Assembly: GCA_024653345.1 (NCBI GenBank)
Contig: JANLFV010000005.1
Coordinates: 76,951-140,950, forward strand
DNA: 64,000 bases
Direction: 5' to 3'
DNA from: Candidatus Acetothermia bacterium
GTDB lineage: Bacteria; Bipolaricaulota; Bipolaricaulia; RBG-16-55-9; JANLFV01
Below, one piece after another: positions 41,297 through 50,204 of this stretch. A model generated the notes under the pieces. The model did not search any database. It saw nothing but the letters and a program-made list of their open reading frames with translations, and was not told the DNA's origin. Each line of letters starts with the position of its first letter. Position 1 is the stretch's first letter. The position numbers and the translations under genes are program-made.

Positions 41297-41407
41297 ATTG
41301 AACAGGGGGCCACCTGTCGTGGCATGATGGGTCATTCCTCTTGCCCGGCCCTGGGCAGGTCTACCGGGAGCTGGAGCGCTCCCCGCGCTAAGGGCCCCCT
41401 GTCCAAT
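41297..41407. repeat. 111-bp element bounded by 15-bp inverted repeats
   Basis: ATTGAACAGGGGGCC (41297-41311) and GGCCCCCTGTCCAAT (41393-41407) pair at 14 of 15 positions. Inside is a hairpin TGCCC-GGCCCT-GGGCA. It could be a structured RNA or a miniature mobile-element remnant. Apart from this and two hairpins, the gap 41156-41613 holds no gene I can support. Confidence 0.5.
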
Positions 41408-41518
41408 CATCTTGTGCTATCTAAATAAGTGAAGAGGCTCTCTAACATCATCGGATAAGCAGAAGAGAAGAGGTGGGTTATCCCGACTCTACCCAGCCCT
41501 TGTGGTTGAGCAAAGCGC

Positions 41519-41548
41519 GGGGGCCGGGCGGGACCCCGCTCGGCCCCC
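41519..41548. terminator. 14-bp GC hairpin downstream of the S74 lipoprotein gene
   Basis: GGGGGCCGGGCGGG-AC-CCCGCTCGGCCCCC pairs along 14 positions with one G-T wobble, 65 bp past the stop of the minus-strand gene at 41614. It has only a short T-rich tail on that strand. Confidence 0.5.
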
Positions 41549-41613
41549 ACGACATCAATGCGCGCTCCTCCGAGAGACTGAGTTCCCTTGCCTAACAAGC
41601 TTAACCCGAAGGC

Positions 41614-43527
41614 CTATTTCTCTCCGGCCAACTCCGAGACCATCCGCTCCAGCGCCTCCAGCCGGGATCGCAAGTCCTCGACCTCTTGGGTCAGGCGCGC
41701 AATCTGCTCGTCCTTCTCCAGGCTGAGCTGGTAGAGGGCCTGGATGGAGATGAGCGCGATCCCATCAGCGTCGCTGCTGTTGATGTAGCGCTCGCTCTCC
41801 CCCAGGCCGAAGGCGGCGTAGAAGTCCTGGGCCATCGGCCCGATGTGCCGGATCGAGGGGTCCTGGGACCTCATGTTCCACTCGCTGATCGGGATCTGGC
41901 TCAGCCTCTCGAGGATCAGCCGCCCGTCGACGGGACTGAAGTTCTCCTTCAGCTCGCGGTCGCTGATCGCGGACCAGGCGTTCGAGCCAGGGGTGAGGTA
42001 AACTCCGGCCGTAGGTTTGCCTGTCCCATCGACTGCGGAGACGAACCGCGCCCCGCCGGTGGAGCGGACGCTGAATTCGTTGGCTGCCGTGGACTCGAAA
42101 TAGAAGCCAGTTAGGTGATCAGCCCACACGAAGCTCCCATCATGATTTGCTTTGGCTTGGGTTCCGGCGGCAAAGGATGCTACGCCAGCAGCGAGGTTCC
42201 CTGAGCCCCCACAAGCTGTGGATGCTTCACCATTGGCAGCATTGCCAGTGCCGCCGCAGACTGTAGCGACTTCTCCGTTCGTTCTGTTCCCCGAGCCTCC
42301 ACTTATGGTAGATACTGAACCGATGGCAATATTGGCATCACCGCCGCAGATTGTTGCCAAGACTCCGCTCACTGTGTTCTTCGCGCCCCCACCTATTGTC
42401 CCCCAATGAGCTGTCACCTCGTTGTAGCATGGAGGGTCCACACAGATAGCTGCCCCACCCCCGGCGATTGTGGCCCCTTCGACCCCCGGATCGACGCTGT
42501 TCAGGCGGAACCCGCCGATGATGTTCGGCGAGGCAGCAGGCTCAATCCGCAGTGCCCTGTAGTTGTTCACCCGGATCTCCAGAGCCACATTGTCGGTGGT
42601 GCCGAGGAAGTTGGTGGTTGGGTCGGTGCCGGCATTACCGGTGAGCGACCAGGCTCCGCCGGTGGCCACTGGCTCACAAGTCACGGTCCCGTCGGCGTTG
42701 ATGACCCGGATCGCGTTCCCCGAGGAGCATGAGCCGGTAACTCGGCGCTGGATCTGTGTCGTATCCACATCCTCTGCTGCGATGCTGCCGTTGACGATCT
42801 TGCTCGAGTCCACCGAGTTCCCGGCGAGCATGGCGAGCGTGATCCCGCCATTGGCCACGCTGAAGGTCGTGCCGACGAGGCTGAGGCCCGCGCCCGCGGA
42901 GTAGGTGGTGTCGCTGTCTGCCGAACAAATCCAGTCGGTGCCATTCCACTTCAGGACTTGGCCGGTGGAGCAGCCGGTGAGAAGGCTCAGGGTTACATCC
43001 CCGCTCGTCCCGCCCCCACTCAACCCCAACCCGGCGAGCACGGCGGTGATGTCGCCCCCGCCCATGGGCTGGCAGGCCACCGTCCCGTCCTCGCCGATCT
43101 CCCGGATGGCATTCCCTACTGAGCAAGTGCCCGTCACCCGCCGCTGGACCTCCGCGGTGTTCACATCTGCAGCGCCGAGGCTCCCATCCACGACCTTGCC
43201 CGAGTTCACCGAGTTCGCGCCCAGTTTGCTGGCAGTGACCGATCCGTCGGCGATCGCTGCCTCCTTCACGCAACCAGTGCAGACGATCTCGCTCTCCAGC
43301 TTGAGGTTCCCCACCACATGGAGCTTCTCCGCGGGGTTGGCTGTCCCGATCCCAACTCGATCGGTGATCGTGGTCAGCCGGACCACCGTCCCATCATCCG
43401 TCCAGCCACCACCCACTGCGGTCCCGCCCCCTGCGGGCGGCGCGGGATACTCGCAGGAGACCAAGATAGCCCCCAGGACGAGGATCAGGCCGAAGGCCAG
43501 AAAGAGCCGAAAAGCCGTGCCTCTCAT
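41614..43527 (-). CDS. lipoprotein with tail-fibre/YadA-like repeats and an S74 intramolecular chaperone domain
   Basis: In this 637-residue protein a lipobox (GAILVSC) is followed by a low-complexity stalk with two copies of an RRVTGxCSxGNAIR...DGTV module and [20 protein letters not shown]-type repeats. Next come YadA-head-like GGSGN/GGTGN turns (about 380-470) and a C-terminal Peptidase_S74 domain with [21 protein letters not shown] and [17 protein letters not shown] coiled coil of about 40 residues ends the chain. S74 domains trimerise and cleave themselves before the Ser of SDxxxK. It is predicted to be a trimeric surface fibre. ATG 43527 has AAAGGAG 5 nt upstream. Confidence 0.87.
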   Translation of the reverse strand: MRGTAFRLFLAFGLILVLGAILVSCEYPAPPAGGGTAVGGGWTDDGTVVRLTTITDRVGIGTANPAEKLHVVGNLKLESEIVCTGCVKEAAIADGSVTASKLGANSVNSGKVVDGSLGAADVNTAEVQRRVTGTCSVGNAIREIGEDGTVACQPMGGGDITAVLAGLGLSGGGTSGDVTLSLLTGCSTGQVLKWNGTDWICSADSDTTYSAGAGLSLVGTTFSVANGGITLAMLAGNSVDSSKIVNGSIAAEDVDTTQIQRRVTGSCSSGNAIRVINADGTVTCEPVATGGAWSLTGNAGTDPTTNFLGTTDNVALEIRVNNYRALRIEPAASPNIIGGFRLNSVDPGVEGATIAGGGAAICVDPPCYNEVTAHWGTIGGGAKNTVSGVLATICGGDANIAIGSVSTISGGSGNRTNGEVATVCGGTGNAANGEASTACGGSGNLAAGVASFAAGTQAKANHDGSFVWADHLTGFYFESTAANEFSVRSTGGARFVSAVDGTGKPTAGVYLTPGSNAWSAISDRELKENFSPVDGRLILERLSQIPISEWNMRSQDPSIRHIGPMAQDFYAAFGLGESERYINSSDADGIALISIQALYQLSLEKDEQIARLTQEVEDLRSRLEALERMVSELAGEK

Positions 43528-43665
43528 CGTTACTCCTTTCCGTATACGCGATTCTGTCTCTGCAGGAGAATCTTGCTGGAAGAGCCTCTCACCTCCGAAC
43601 TCCTCTTTCGCCAAATCTTTAGACCGCTCGCCCTTCCACGGCTAAGGAATCGGGTTTTCTTTGAA

Positions 43666-43681
43666 GGTGATGTTCATCACC
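43666..43681. terminator. perfect palindrome after the acyl-CoA synthetase gene
   Basis: GGTGAT-GTTC-ATCACC lies 40 bp past the stop of the minus-strand gene at 43721; a weak hairpin without a U-tract, possibly a terminator. Confidence 0.3.
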
Positions 43682-43720
43682 GCTGCCGGACCTGAAGGCT
43701 CGGTGGTAGACCGCCTGCGG

Positions 43721-45808
43721 CTAGGCGAGGAGGATACGGGCGTCGAGTGCCAGGATGCCTTCCTCACGCAGGAGCAGCGGGTTGATGTCCAGTTCGGCGA
43801 TCCGCGGCTGCTCGATGAGAAGCTGCGAGACCTTCAGGATTGCCTCGACCAGGCTCTCCTTGTCGAGCGGTCGCCTCCCGCGGAAGCCGGCGATCAGCCG
43901 ATCAAGGCCGCTCTCGGCGATCATCTGCTCCGCATCAGCGCGGGTCAGCGGCGTGACGCGCACGGCGGTCTTGGCCAACAGCTCAGCGTAGATCCCGCCG
44001 AGGCCGAGGAGCACCGCCGGACCGAAGGCCCGCTCCCTTCTCCCCCCGAGGATCAGCTCCTCCCCGCCGGAGGCCATCCGCTGGAGGAGGAAGCCCTCGA
44101 TCCTGGCCTGCGGCAGGCGCTGGCGGACCCCAGCGAGCAGGGCCTCGCACGCCTGGGCCAGCTGAGACCCGTCGGTGATGTCGAGCGCGAGCCCGCCGAA
44201 CTCGGTCTTATGAAGCAGCTCGGGCGAGATAACCTTCGCCGCTAGGGGATAGCCGAGGTGCTCCGCAGCCTGGAGGGCCTCTCTGGCGGTTCTGACTTTG
44301 ACCCACGGCGCGGTCGGAATTCCCAATAGTTCGAGAAGCGTGAGGCTCTCGTCGAGGGGGAGAGCTCCTCCCGCCCGGTTCCGGAGAAGCTCGCTGATCC
44401 TGCCGTCGGTTCGAGGGTTAGCGCCGGTCGGGACCCTTACACCCTCCAAGCTCCGGCGCCTGAGGTAGTAGTCCCGAGCCGCGGCCAGCGCGCCCAGGGC
44501 ATCCTCAATCCCCAGGAAGAAGGGCCAATCGAGCTCCTGCTCCAGCCTGGCCAGCTCCTCCCGCTCGGTGAGAACCGTGAGCGCCACCGGCTTCCCGTAG
44601 CGGTGCGAGAGGGCCTTCACTCTTGTCACCAGCTCGCGCGTCTCGCGAGCCTCCGTGTTCGCCGCATAGGTGTGGACGAGGAGGACCGCGTCCACCTCGG
44701 CCATGCGGAGGCATTCCTCAGTGATCCAGGCATAGAGCCTGAGGTCGAACAGGTCGCCTAAGTCCAACGGGTTGGTTGGCTTGATCACCTTCGCCCGGAA
44801 GAGGCCCTGGACCTTGCTCAGGAAGGCCTGGGGGAACCGGTAGAGCTCAAACCCCGTGGCTTCCGCACCGTCCGCCGCGATCACGGCGTGGCCTCCGGTG
44901 CGGGCGATGACTGCTAGCCGGTTGCCGCGCACTGGGGGCAAGAAGAGGGCCTTGGCGCAGTTCACCGCGGCCCGGAAGTCGGGGACCCGGATGAGCCCCG
45001 ATTGGAGCGCGGCCGCGCTTACCACGCGATCATCGTTGGCCAGGGCAGCCGTATGGGACCTGGCGATCGCGCTGCTCGCGGTCCCTCGATGGGCCTTGTG
45101 CAGCAGGATCGGCTTCCTTGCAGTCCGGGCTAGCTCCATCAGCCGCCGCCCATCCTCGATCCCCTCGAGGTAGAGGATGATCAGCTCCGTCCCCGGATCG
45201 GCGAGCAGGTATTCGAGGTAGTCGATCTCGTCGAGGTCGAGCTTGTTCCCGATGCTGACGATCTTGTTCACTCCCAGGCCGGAAACAGAGAGGAGGTTGG
45301 CGTAGGTGAGGGCCACACCCCCGCTCTGGGAGACTACAGAGATCTTGCCCGGTCTGGCCGCGGTGGGGCTCAAGAGGACGAACGGCAGGGCGAGCCCGTT
45401 CTCGAGGTTGATGATCGAGAGGCAGTTCGGCCCGACGAAGCGGATTTCCCACCGCCTCGCCACCTCGAGGAGCCGGTCTTCTAGCGCCCTCCCCTCCTCG
45501 GAGAACTCCGAGAACCCCGCGGACTCGATGACCGCCCACTTGATCCCCTTCCGGCCGCAGCGGTCCAGAAGCTCAGGGACCAGGGGAGCAGGTGTGAGGA
45601 AGACCGCGAGGTCTATGCCCTGTGGCAGCTCCTCGACCGCGCTATAGATCTGGACCCCGAAGACCTCACCCCGCTCCCTGCCGATCGCGTAGATCTTCCC
45701 CCGATAGCCGAACTGCTGAAGGTTGGCGATGATGTTCTTCCCCATGTTCTCCGGCTTCGCGGAGACACCGAGGACCACCAGGCTCTCGGGGTAGAAGATC
45801 GCTCTCAT
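43721..45808 (-). CDS. ADP-forming acyl-CoA (acetate-CoA) synthetase, alpha-beta fusion
   Basis: The 695-residue protein has a CoA-binding Rossmann domain (about 1-125), succinyl-CoA-ligase-like flavodoxin domains (about 140-450; SVVSQSGGVALTYANLL and the phospho-His loop ARSHTAALANDD) and an ATP-grasp domain (about 465-695; AAKVISPELLHKTEFGG, LGLGGIYAELL, ELDINPLLL). It converts acyl-CoA, ADP and phosphate to acid, CoA and ATP. With the ior operon it would turn aryl-acetyl-CoA into ATP in amino-acid fermentation. The gene follows the barrel gene by 3 nt. Confidence 0.92.
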   Translation of the reverse strand: MRAIFYPESLVVLGVSAKPENMGKNIIANLQQFGYRGKIYAIGRERGEVFGVQIYSAVEELPQGIDLAVFLTPAPLVPELLDRCGRKGIKWAVIESAGFSEFSEEGRALEDRLLEVARRWEIRFVGPNCLSIINLENGLALPFVLLSPTAARPGKISVVSQSGGVALTYANLLSVSGLGVNKIVSIGNKLDLDEIDYLEYLLADPGTELIILYLEGIEDGRRLMELARTARKPILLHKAHRGTASSAIARSHTAALANDDRVVSAAALQSGLIRVPDFRAAVNCAKALFLPPVRGNRLAVIARTGGHAVIAADGAEATGFELYRFPQAFLSKVQGLFRAKVIKPTNPLDLGDLFDLRLYAWITEECLRMAEVDAVLLVHTYAANTEARETRELVTRVKALSHRYGKPVALTVLTEREELARLEQELDWPFFLGIEDALGALAAARDYYLRRRSLEGVRVPTGANPRTDGRISELLRNRAGGALPLDESLTLLELLGIPTAPWVKVRTAREALQAAEHLGYPLAAKVISPELLHKTEFGGLALDITDGSQLAQACEALLAGVRQRLPQARIEGFLLQRMASGGEELILGGRRERAFGPAVLLGLGGIYAELLAKTAVRVTPLTRADAEQMIAESGLDRLIAGFRGRRPLDKESLVEAILKVSQLLIEQPRIAELDINPLLLREEGILALDARILLA

Positions 45809-45811
45809 CGA

Positions 45812-46936
45812 CTAGAAAATTGTGTAGTTCGCAGTGATGGAGAACTCCTTTGTCCAGTCTTCATAGCCGGTCTCCCACTTCAGGCTCAGGCCGGCCGCCA
45901 CATTCCAGCCGCCGCTGACTTGGAAGAGGGCCTTCAGATCGACCGCTTGACTATCGACTTCCGGCTCCGCTGGCTGCTTCAGGCGGAGGAAGTTGTAGCT
46001 GAAGGTGTAGCTGAGCGCGGGACCGGCCCGATGGAAGTAGCTCACCACAGCGCTCAAAGAGTAGTTCTCGAGCAGCTCGAAGGAGGAGCTGAAGTCCGCC
46101 TTGGCCAGGAGCTGAGCATTCGGGGCGGGGGCGGCAGCGTAGTTCGCCCCGGCGAACACGAGGGAGTCCTGTGCGTGTCCCAGGGGATCAAGGACCTCGT
46201 AGCCCACGCCGCCGCGGACATCCCAGCCGCAGAGGCGCTCTCCTCCGACCGCCAGGACGATCTCCTCGATCCGCAACCCCTCGACCGCCCCGAGCTTCCC
46301 CGCGGTCACCAGGCCCGTCCGCTCGATCAACTCCGTGATCTTCTGCACAAGCTGCTCTAGCTTCTCGTATTCCGCCCGCTTGCCGATCTCCTGTGCCACG
46401 GCCATCAGGGTCTGGTCAGGGAGCGGCTGAGAGATGCTCTTCATGCCCAGGAGCATCTCCCCGATCCGCATCGCCTTCGCCAGCGGGGTGACATCGCGGA
46501 AGCGGCCATACCCTGCCCCGGTGATCGCATTCAGACCGAGATTCTTGTATGCGGATGAGGCGCGGAGGACCAGGCTCCCGAAGCCGAACAGGTCGCTCTC
46601 CTTGAGATACATCTGGTAGCTGCCGGACCCGATTCCGCTGTAGCCCAGTGCGCCGTTGTTGTAGCTGATCTTGAGGTTTGCGGTGGAGTTGTAGCCGTAG
46701 GAGGCGGAATCGAAGAAGCTGCTGAAGTCTAGGGCCGCGGAGCCCGCGGAGATGTTCCCCCGATTGTCCCGGTATTGGTCGTCGAAGAACCGGTAGTTCA
46801 GAGCTAGGCCGAGGTTTGTGTAGCGGCTCTCCGGCTGAGTGTAGCTGCAGAGCGGCACCGCCAACCCGCCGATCGCCAGGCCGGCCACGAGCAACCCCCC
46901 AACCAGCAACGCCAGAACCTTACGCATCTTGATCAC
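45812..46936 (-). CDS. outer-membrane beta-barrel protein of unknown family
   Basis: The 374-residue protein has a signal peptide (about 1-26) and strands rich in Tyr, Ser, Gly and Asn (LGLALNYRFFDDQYRDN, TANLKISYNNGALGYSG). In the middle is a helical plug-like segment (about 175-225, SISQPLPDQTLMAVAQEIG) and the end is FSITANYTIF. The terminal Phe and alternating strands indicate a barrel. I recognise no family. Start at GTG 46936 (GGAGG 5 nt upstream) or ATG 46927. Confidence 0.7.
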   Translation of the reverse strand: MIKMRKVLALLVGGLLVAGLAIGGLAVPLCSYTQPESRYTNLGLALNYRFFDDQYRDNRGNISAGSAALDFSSFFDSASYGYNSTANLKISYNNGALGYSGIGSGSYQMYLKESDLFGFGSLVLRASSAYKNLGLNAITGAGYGRFRDVTPLAKAMRIGEMLLGMKSISQPLPDQTLMAVAQEIGKRAEYEKLEQLVQKITELIERTGLVTAGKLGAVEGLRIEEIVLAVGGERLCGWDVRGGVGYEVLDPLGHAQDSLVFAGANYAAAPAPNAQLLAKADFSSSFELLENYSLSAVVSYFHRAGPALSYTFSYNFLRLKQPAEPEVDSQAVDLKALFQVSGGWNVAAGLSLKWETGYEDWTKEFSITANYTIF

Positions 46937-47016
46937 CTCTTCCTCCAGTTTTATGGTCCAGTTTGAGAGTTTACACCATCACCGCCCCAACGGGCAATGA
47001 TCTCCGTTACGCTCGA

Positions 47017-47937
47017 CTATCTCCGCTCCGGGGAGGAGAGCAGCCTCTTGATCTGATCGAGCGCCTCCTCAGCCGCCGCTGCCCCGGCAGCGATCCCTCG
47101 CGCCGCTTGATGGTAGCGTGGAGGGTTATCCGCTAGCTTCGGTCGGATGAGAACATCCGGCGGGAAGAGCCGGAGGTTCAGCTCAACGATCCGCCGCTGG
47201 AGGACGACTGAGGCGAGGATGAGGATGCTCACGACGCTCGGTGCGCTCCGGCGGAGCACCTCTTGCTCCTTCTGCGTGAGGCGCCGCCGCGGCGCGAGCC
47301 CGCCCAGAGGGATCAGCCCGCCAAAGTGCCCCTCGAGGAACTTCCTCGCTCGCTTGGAGAGCCCGGGACGGGCATTCCGCTGCGGGTAGTAGCCCAGGTC
47401 GACGGCGATCACGATCTCTGCTCCCAGTCGGCGGGCCACATCGACGGGCAGGGGGTTGACCAACCCGCCGTCGACTAGCAGTCGCCCCTCGTGCTCGACG
47501 GGGACGAACAGGCCGGGGATGGAGGAGCTGGCCCGAATCGCCTCCACCAGCGGGCCCTCTTGAAGGACGACCTCATTGCCGGTGTCGATGTCCGTAGCTA
47601 CGGCCGCGAACTTGATCGGGAGGGCTTCGATCCTGACATCCCCGAGCAGGGCCTGGAGCATCTTGAGGATGTTGCTCCCGCTCGACCAGCCCCGCAGCGG
47701 GAAGGTGGGGAGGAAGCTCTTGGCGACCCTGAGCAGGTCGGTCTTCAGCCACTCCTCCTCGACTCTGGCGATCGGGACGCCCGCGGCGTAAGCTCCGCCG
47801 ACCATCGCCCCCATCGAGGTCCCCACGATGATGTCGATCGGGATCCCATGCTCTTCCAGGACTCTGAGGACGCCCGCGTGGGCCGCGCCCCGCGGCCCGC
47901 CGCTGGAGAGTGCCAAGCCGACGACCGGCCTCGCCAT
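47017..47937 (-). CDS. patatin-like phospholipase (RssA/NTE type)
   Basis: The 306-residue protein has the oxyanion loop SSGGPRGAAHAGVL, the nucleophile GTSMGAMVGG and the catalytic Asp in VDGGLVNPLPV. It is a bacterial patatin of the RssA class, a serine acyl hydrolase on membrane lipids. The C-terminal ~90 residues (after LSKRARKFLEGH) are an extension with a hydrophobic stretch SVVSILILASVVL that may bind membrane. AAGGAGG lies 6 nt before ATG 47937. Confidence 0.9.
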   Translation of the reverse strand: MARPVVGLALSSGGPRGAAHAGVLRVLEEHGIPIDIIVGTSMGAMVGGAYAAGVPIARVEEEWLKTDLLRVAKSFLPTFPLRGWSSGSNILKMLQALLGDVRIEALPIKFAAVATDIDTGNEVVLQEGPLVEAIRASSSIPGLFVPVEHEGRLLVDGGLVNPLPVDVARRLGAEIVIAVDLGYYPQRNARPGLSKRARKFLEGHFGGLIPLGGLAPRRRLTQKEQEVLRRSAPSVVSILILASVVLQRRIVELNLRLFPPDVLIRPKLADNPPRYHQAARGIAAGAAAAEEALDQIKRLLSSPERR

Positions 47938-48006
47938 CAGATCCCTCCTTTCCCCCGCTGCCATTGGCCCTGAGCCAGGCTTAAGCTCGAACTAATGCCT
48001 TCCAGC

Positions 48007-48012
48007 ATTCTA
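48007..48012 (-). promoter_or_regulatory. extended -10 (TGC-TAGAAT) ahead of the patatin gene
   Basis: TAGAAT at 48007-48012 with TGC before it on the minus strand, about 70 nt upstream of the ATG; -35 not convincing. Confidence 0.35.
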
Positions 48013-48135
48013 GCACCAGAAGCAGCATGAGAGGCAATCACCCGAGTCCTTGGGGAGGCCCCTACTCGGCAGACCGGTCCAAGCGGGGCTTCTTCCCACT
48101 TGATCTCTCCCCTGAGGTTAGCTAACAATGGGCCG

Positions 48136-48825
48136 ATGGTGCGGCCGGTGGGATTGGAGGAGCTATTCGACCTCGACCCAGCGAAGACCCCCTACGGGGA
48201 GATCTTCGAGGGGATCAACTACATCTGGGATGTCCTGGAGAGGATCCCGGAGCTTGCCGCGCGGGCCAGGCCGATCGTCAGGGCCAAAGAGGTCAAGGGT
48301 GCTCATATCTTCGGAGCTGTCGAGATCGGTGAGGGGACGGTCGTCGAGCCGGGCGCCGTGATCCGCGGGCCGACGATCATCGGCGAAGGATGCCAGATCA
48401 GAAGCGGGGCCTACATCCGAGGGAATGCCCTCATCGGCCACGGTGTGATCATCGGCCACAGCTCGGAGATCAAGAACTGCTTGATCCACAACGAGGCCCA
48501 GCTCCCGCACCTCGCCTATGTCGGCGACTCGGTCCTCGGCTGGCGGAGCCACCTCGGCGCGGGAGTGATAGTTTCAAACTTGAAGGTCACCCGAGAGCCC
48601 GTGGTCGTGAGAGTCAACGATGAGGTCTACAAGACCGGCTTGAGGAAGTTCGGCGCGATCATCGGCGATGAGGTCGAGATCGGCTGCAATGCCGTGCTGA
48701 ACCCTGGAACAATCCTAGGGAAGCGAACCCTGGCCTATGCACTCACCTCCCTTTCGGGGTATTATCCCCCGGGTTCGCTGATCAAGCTCCGCCAGAGCTT
48801 GGAGCTCGTGGAAAGGAGGCAATGA
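48136..48825 (+). CDS. left-handed beta-helix (hexapeptide) acyl/sugar transferase-like protein
   Basis: The protein has 229 residues. After about 50 residues beginning MVRPVGLEELFDLDPAKTPYGEIFEG come hexapeptide repeats: IVRAKEVKGAHIFG, AVEIGEGTVVEPGAVIRGPTIIG and GALIGHGVIIGHSSEIKNC-type turns. HNEAQLPHLAYVGDSVLG is similar to the acetyltransferase half of GlmU and to sugar-nucleotidyltransferase tails. There is no nucleotidyltransferase domain. It is directly followed by glmM, which suggests it acetylates glucosamine phosphate in UDP-GlcNAc synthesis; that is an inference. ATG 48136 is chosen over a TTG at 48100. Confidence 0.83.
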   Translation: MVRPVGLEELFDLDPAKTPYGEIFEGINYIWDVLERIPELAARARPIVRAKEVKGAHIFGAVEIGEGTVVEPGAVIRGPTIIGEGCQIRSGAYIRGNALIGHGVIIGHSSEIKNCLIHNEAQLPHLAYVGDSVLGWRSHLGAGVIVSNLKVTREPVVVRVNDEVYKTGLRKFGAIIGDEVEIGCNAVLNPGTILGKRTLAYALTSLSGYYPPGSLIKLRQSLELVERRQ

Positions 48826-50159
48826 TGGGGCTCTTTGGCACGGACGGTGTGCGGGGCGTGGCGAATGTCGAGCTCTCCCCGGAGCTGGCGCTGGCCCTCG
48901 GCCGGGCAGCAGTCTCCCTGAGGGACGAGCGGAATAGAGCCCTCATTGGGAGGGACACGCGCCGCTCGGGAGAGATGCTCTCTTCTGCCCTAGCTGCTGG
49001 GCTGGCTTCGGTGGGGATCGAGGTTCTCGACGCTGGGATAATCCCCACCCCAGCGATCCCGTTCCTGGTCCAAAGGTATGATGCCTCATTCGGGGTTGTC
49101 ATCTCGGCCTCGCATAATCCCCCCGAGGATAATGGGATAAAGTTCTTCGACCGGGCCGGGTTTAAGATCAGCGAGGAGCTGGAGGCGAAGCTGGACCAGG
49201 CAATCGACGATGGCATCCCAATCCGCCCCTCGGGCCGGGAGATCGGCCGGATCCGGCCCGTGCCCGAGGCAGCTCAGCTCTACCTAGAGCGGCTGATCGC
49301 GCTCGCGCGCGAGAGGCTAGGCGGCTCGAAGCTGCGGCTGGTCGTCGACTGCGCGAGCGGCGCGACCTCGGGGATCGCAGCGAAGCTGTTCTCTCAGCTC
49401 GGGCTGGAGGCGATCATCATCCACGATCAGCCCGACGGGGACAACATCAACCTCGCCTGCGGCTCGACCGATCTCCGCTCGCTCCAGGAGGCCGTTCGCC
49501 TCTACCGAGCTGATCTAGGGGTGGCCTACGACGGTGACGGTGACCGCGCGCTCTTCGTTGACGCTGAAGGGCGGGAGGTCGATGGCGACGCCATCTTGCT
49601 CATCTCTGCCTTGGCGATGCACCGTGCGGGGGCGCTCTCCCCTCCCCGCGTCGTGGCGACGGTGATGAGCAACCTCGGTCTGGAAGAGCACCTCAGGGCC
49701 GAAGGGATCGAGCTAGTCCGGACGAGCGTGGGCGACCGCTATGTCGCCGCTGAGATCGAGAAATGGGGCTGCTCCCTCGGTGGGGAGCAGTCGGGGCACA
49801 TCATCTTCCGGGACTGCTCGACCACGGGCGACGGGCTGATCACCACGGTCCAGGTCCTCTCGATCCTAGAGCGGACGGGCAGGCCGCTGGCCGAGCTGGC
49901 CGGTCAGTTCCGCCGCTATCCCCAGGTCCAGCACAACATCCCCGTGCGGAACCCGGGGATCTTTCATGAGAACAAGAGGCTGGAGGAGGCAATTGCCTCC
50001 TACCGCGCCCGTCTCGACGGGGTGGGGCGGCTCGTGGTTCGGCCCTCGGGAACTCAGCCGTTGATCCGGGTGATGGTTGAGGGGAAGGACGAGAGGCTCA
50101 TCCGGCAGGTCGGGCAGGAATTGAGCCGGCTGATCGAGCAAGAGCTGAATCACCCCTAG
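48825..50159 (+). CDS. glmM: phosphoglucosamine mutase
   Basis: The 444-residue protein has GLFGTDGVRG, the phosphoserine loop VISASHNPPEDNG, metal loop AYDGDGDRALFVD, GGEQSGHI and a phosphate-binding loop VRPSGTQPLIRVMVE. The family almost always has RPSGTEP; Gln in place of Glu is unusual. It converts glucosamine 6-phosphate to 1-phosphate for cell-wall precursors. I prefer ATG 48825 (GGAGG 5 nt upstream, one-base overlap with the previous stop) to ATG 48822. Confidence 0.96.
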   Translation: MGLFGTDGVRGVANVELSPELALALGRAAVSLRDERNRALIGRDTRRSGEMLSSALAAGLASVGIEVLDAGIIPTPAIPFLVQRYDASFGVVISASHNPPEDNGIKFFDRAGFKISEELEAKLDQAIDDGIPIRPSGREIGRIRPVPEAAQLYLERLIALARERLGGSKLRLVVDCASGATSGIAAKLFSQLGLEAIIIHDQPDGDNINLACGSTDLRSLQEAVRLYRADLGVAYDGDGDRALFVDAEGREVDGDAILLISALAMHRAGALSPPRVVATVMSNLGLEEHLRAEGIELVRTSVGDRYVAAEIEKWGCSLGGEQSGHIIFRDCSTTGDGLITTVQVLSILERTGRPLAELAGQFRRYPQVQHNIPVRNPGIFHENKRLEEAIASYRARLDGVGRLVVRPSGTQPLIRVMVEGKDERLIRQVGQELSRLIEQELNHP

Positions 50160-50167
50160 CCCTCTCG

Positions 50168-50196
50168 TTGCGGCGCTCCGCCGCTCTCGGTATAGT
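50168..50196 (+). promoter_or_regulatory. promoter of miaB
   Basis: TTGCGG (50168-50173), 17 bp, TATAGT (50191-50196). The predicted start is near 50203, two bases before the ATG at 50205, so the mRNA should be leaderless. Confidence 0.55.
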
Positions 50197-50204
50197 CATT
50201 GAAG

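Noticed and set aside
34000-41700. template repeat or reverse transcriptase of a DGR
   Set aside because: I looked on both strands for an AAC-rich copy of the VR tail and for a frame with a YxDD-type reverse transcriptase motif and found none in the window.
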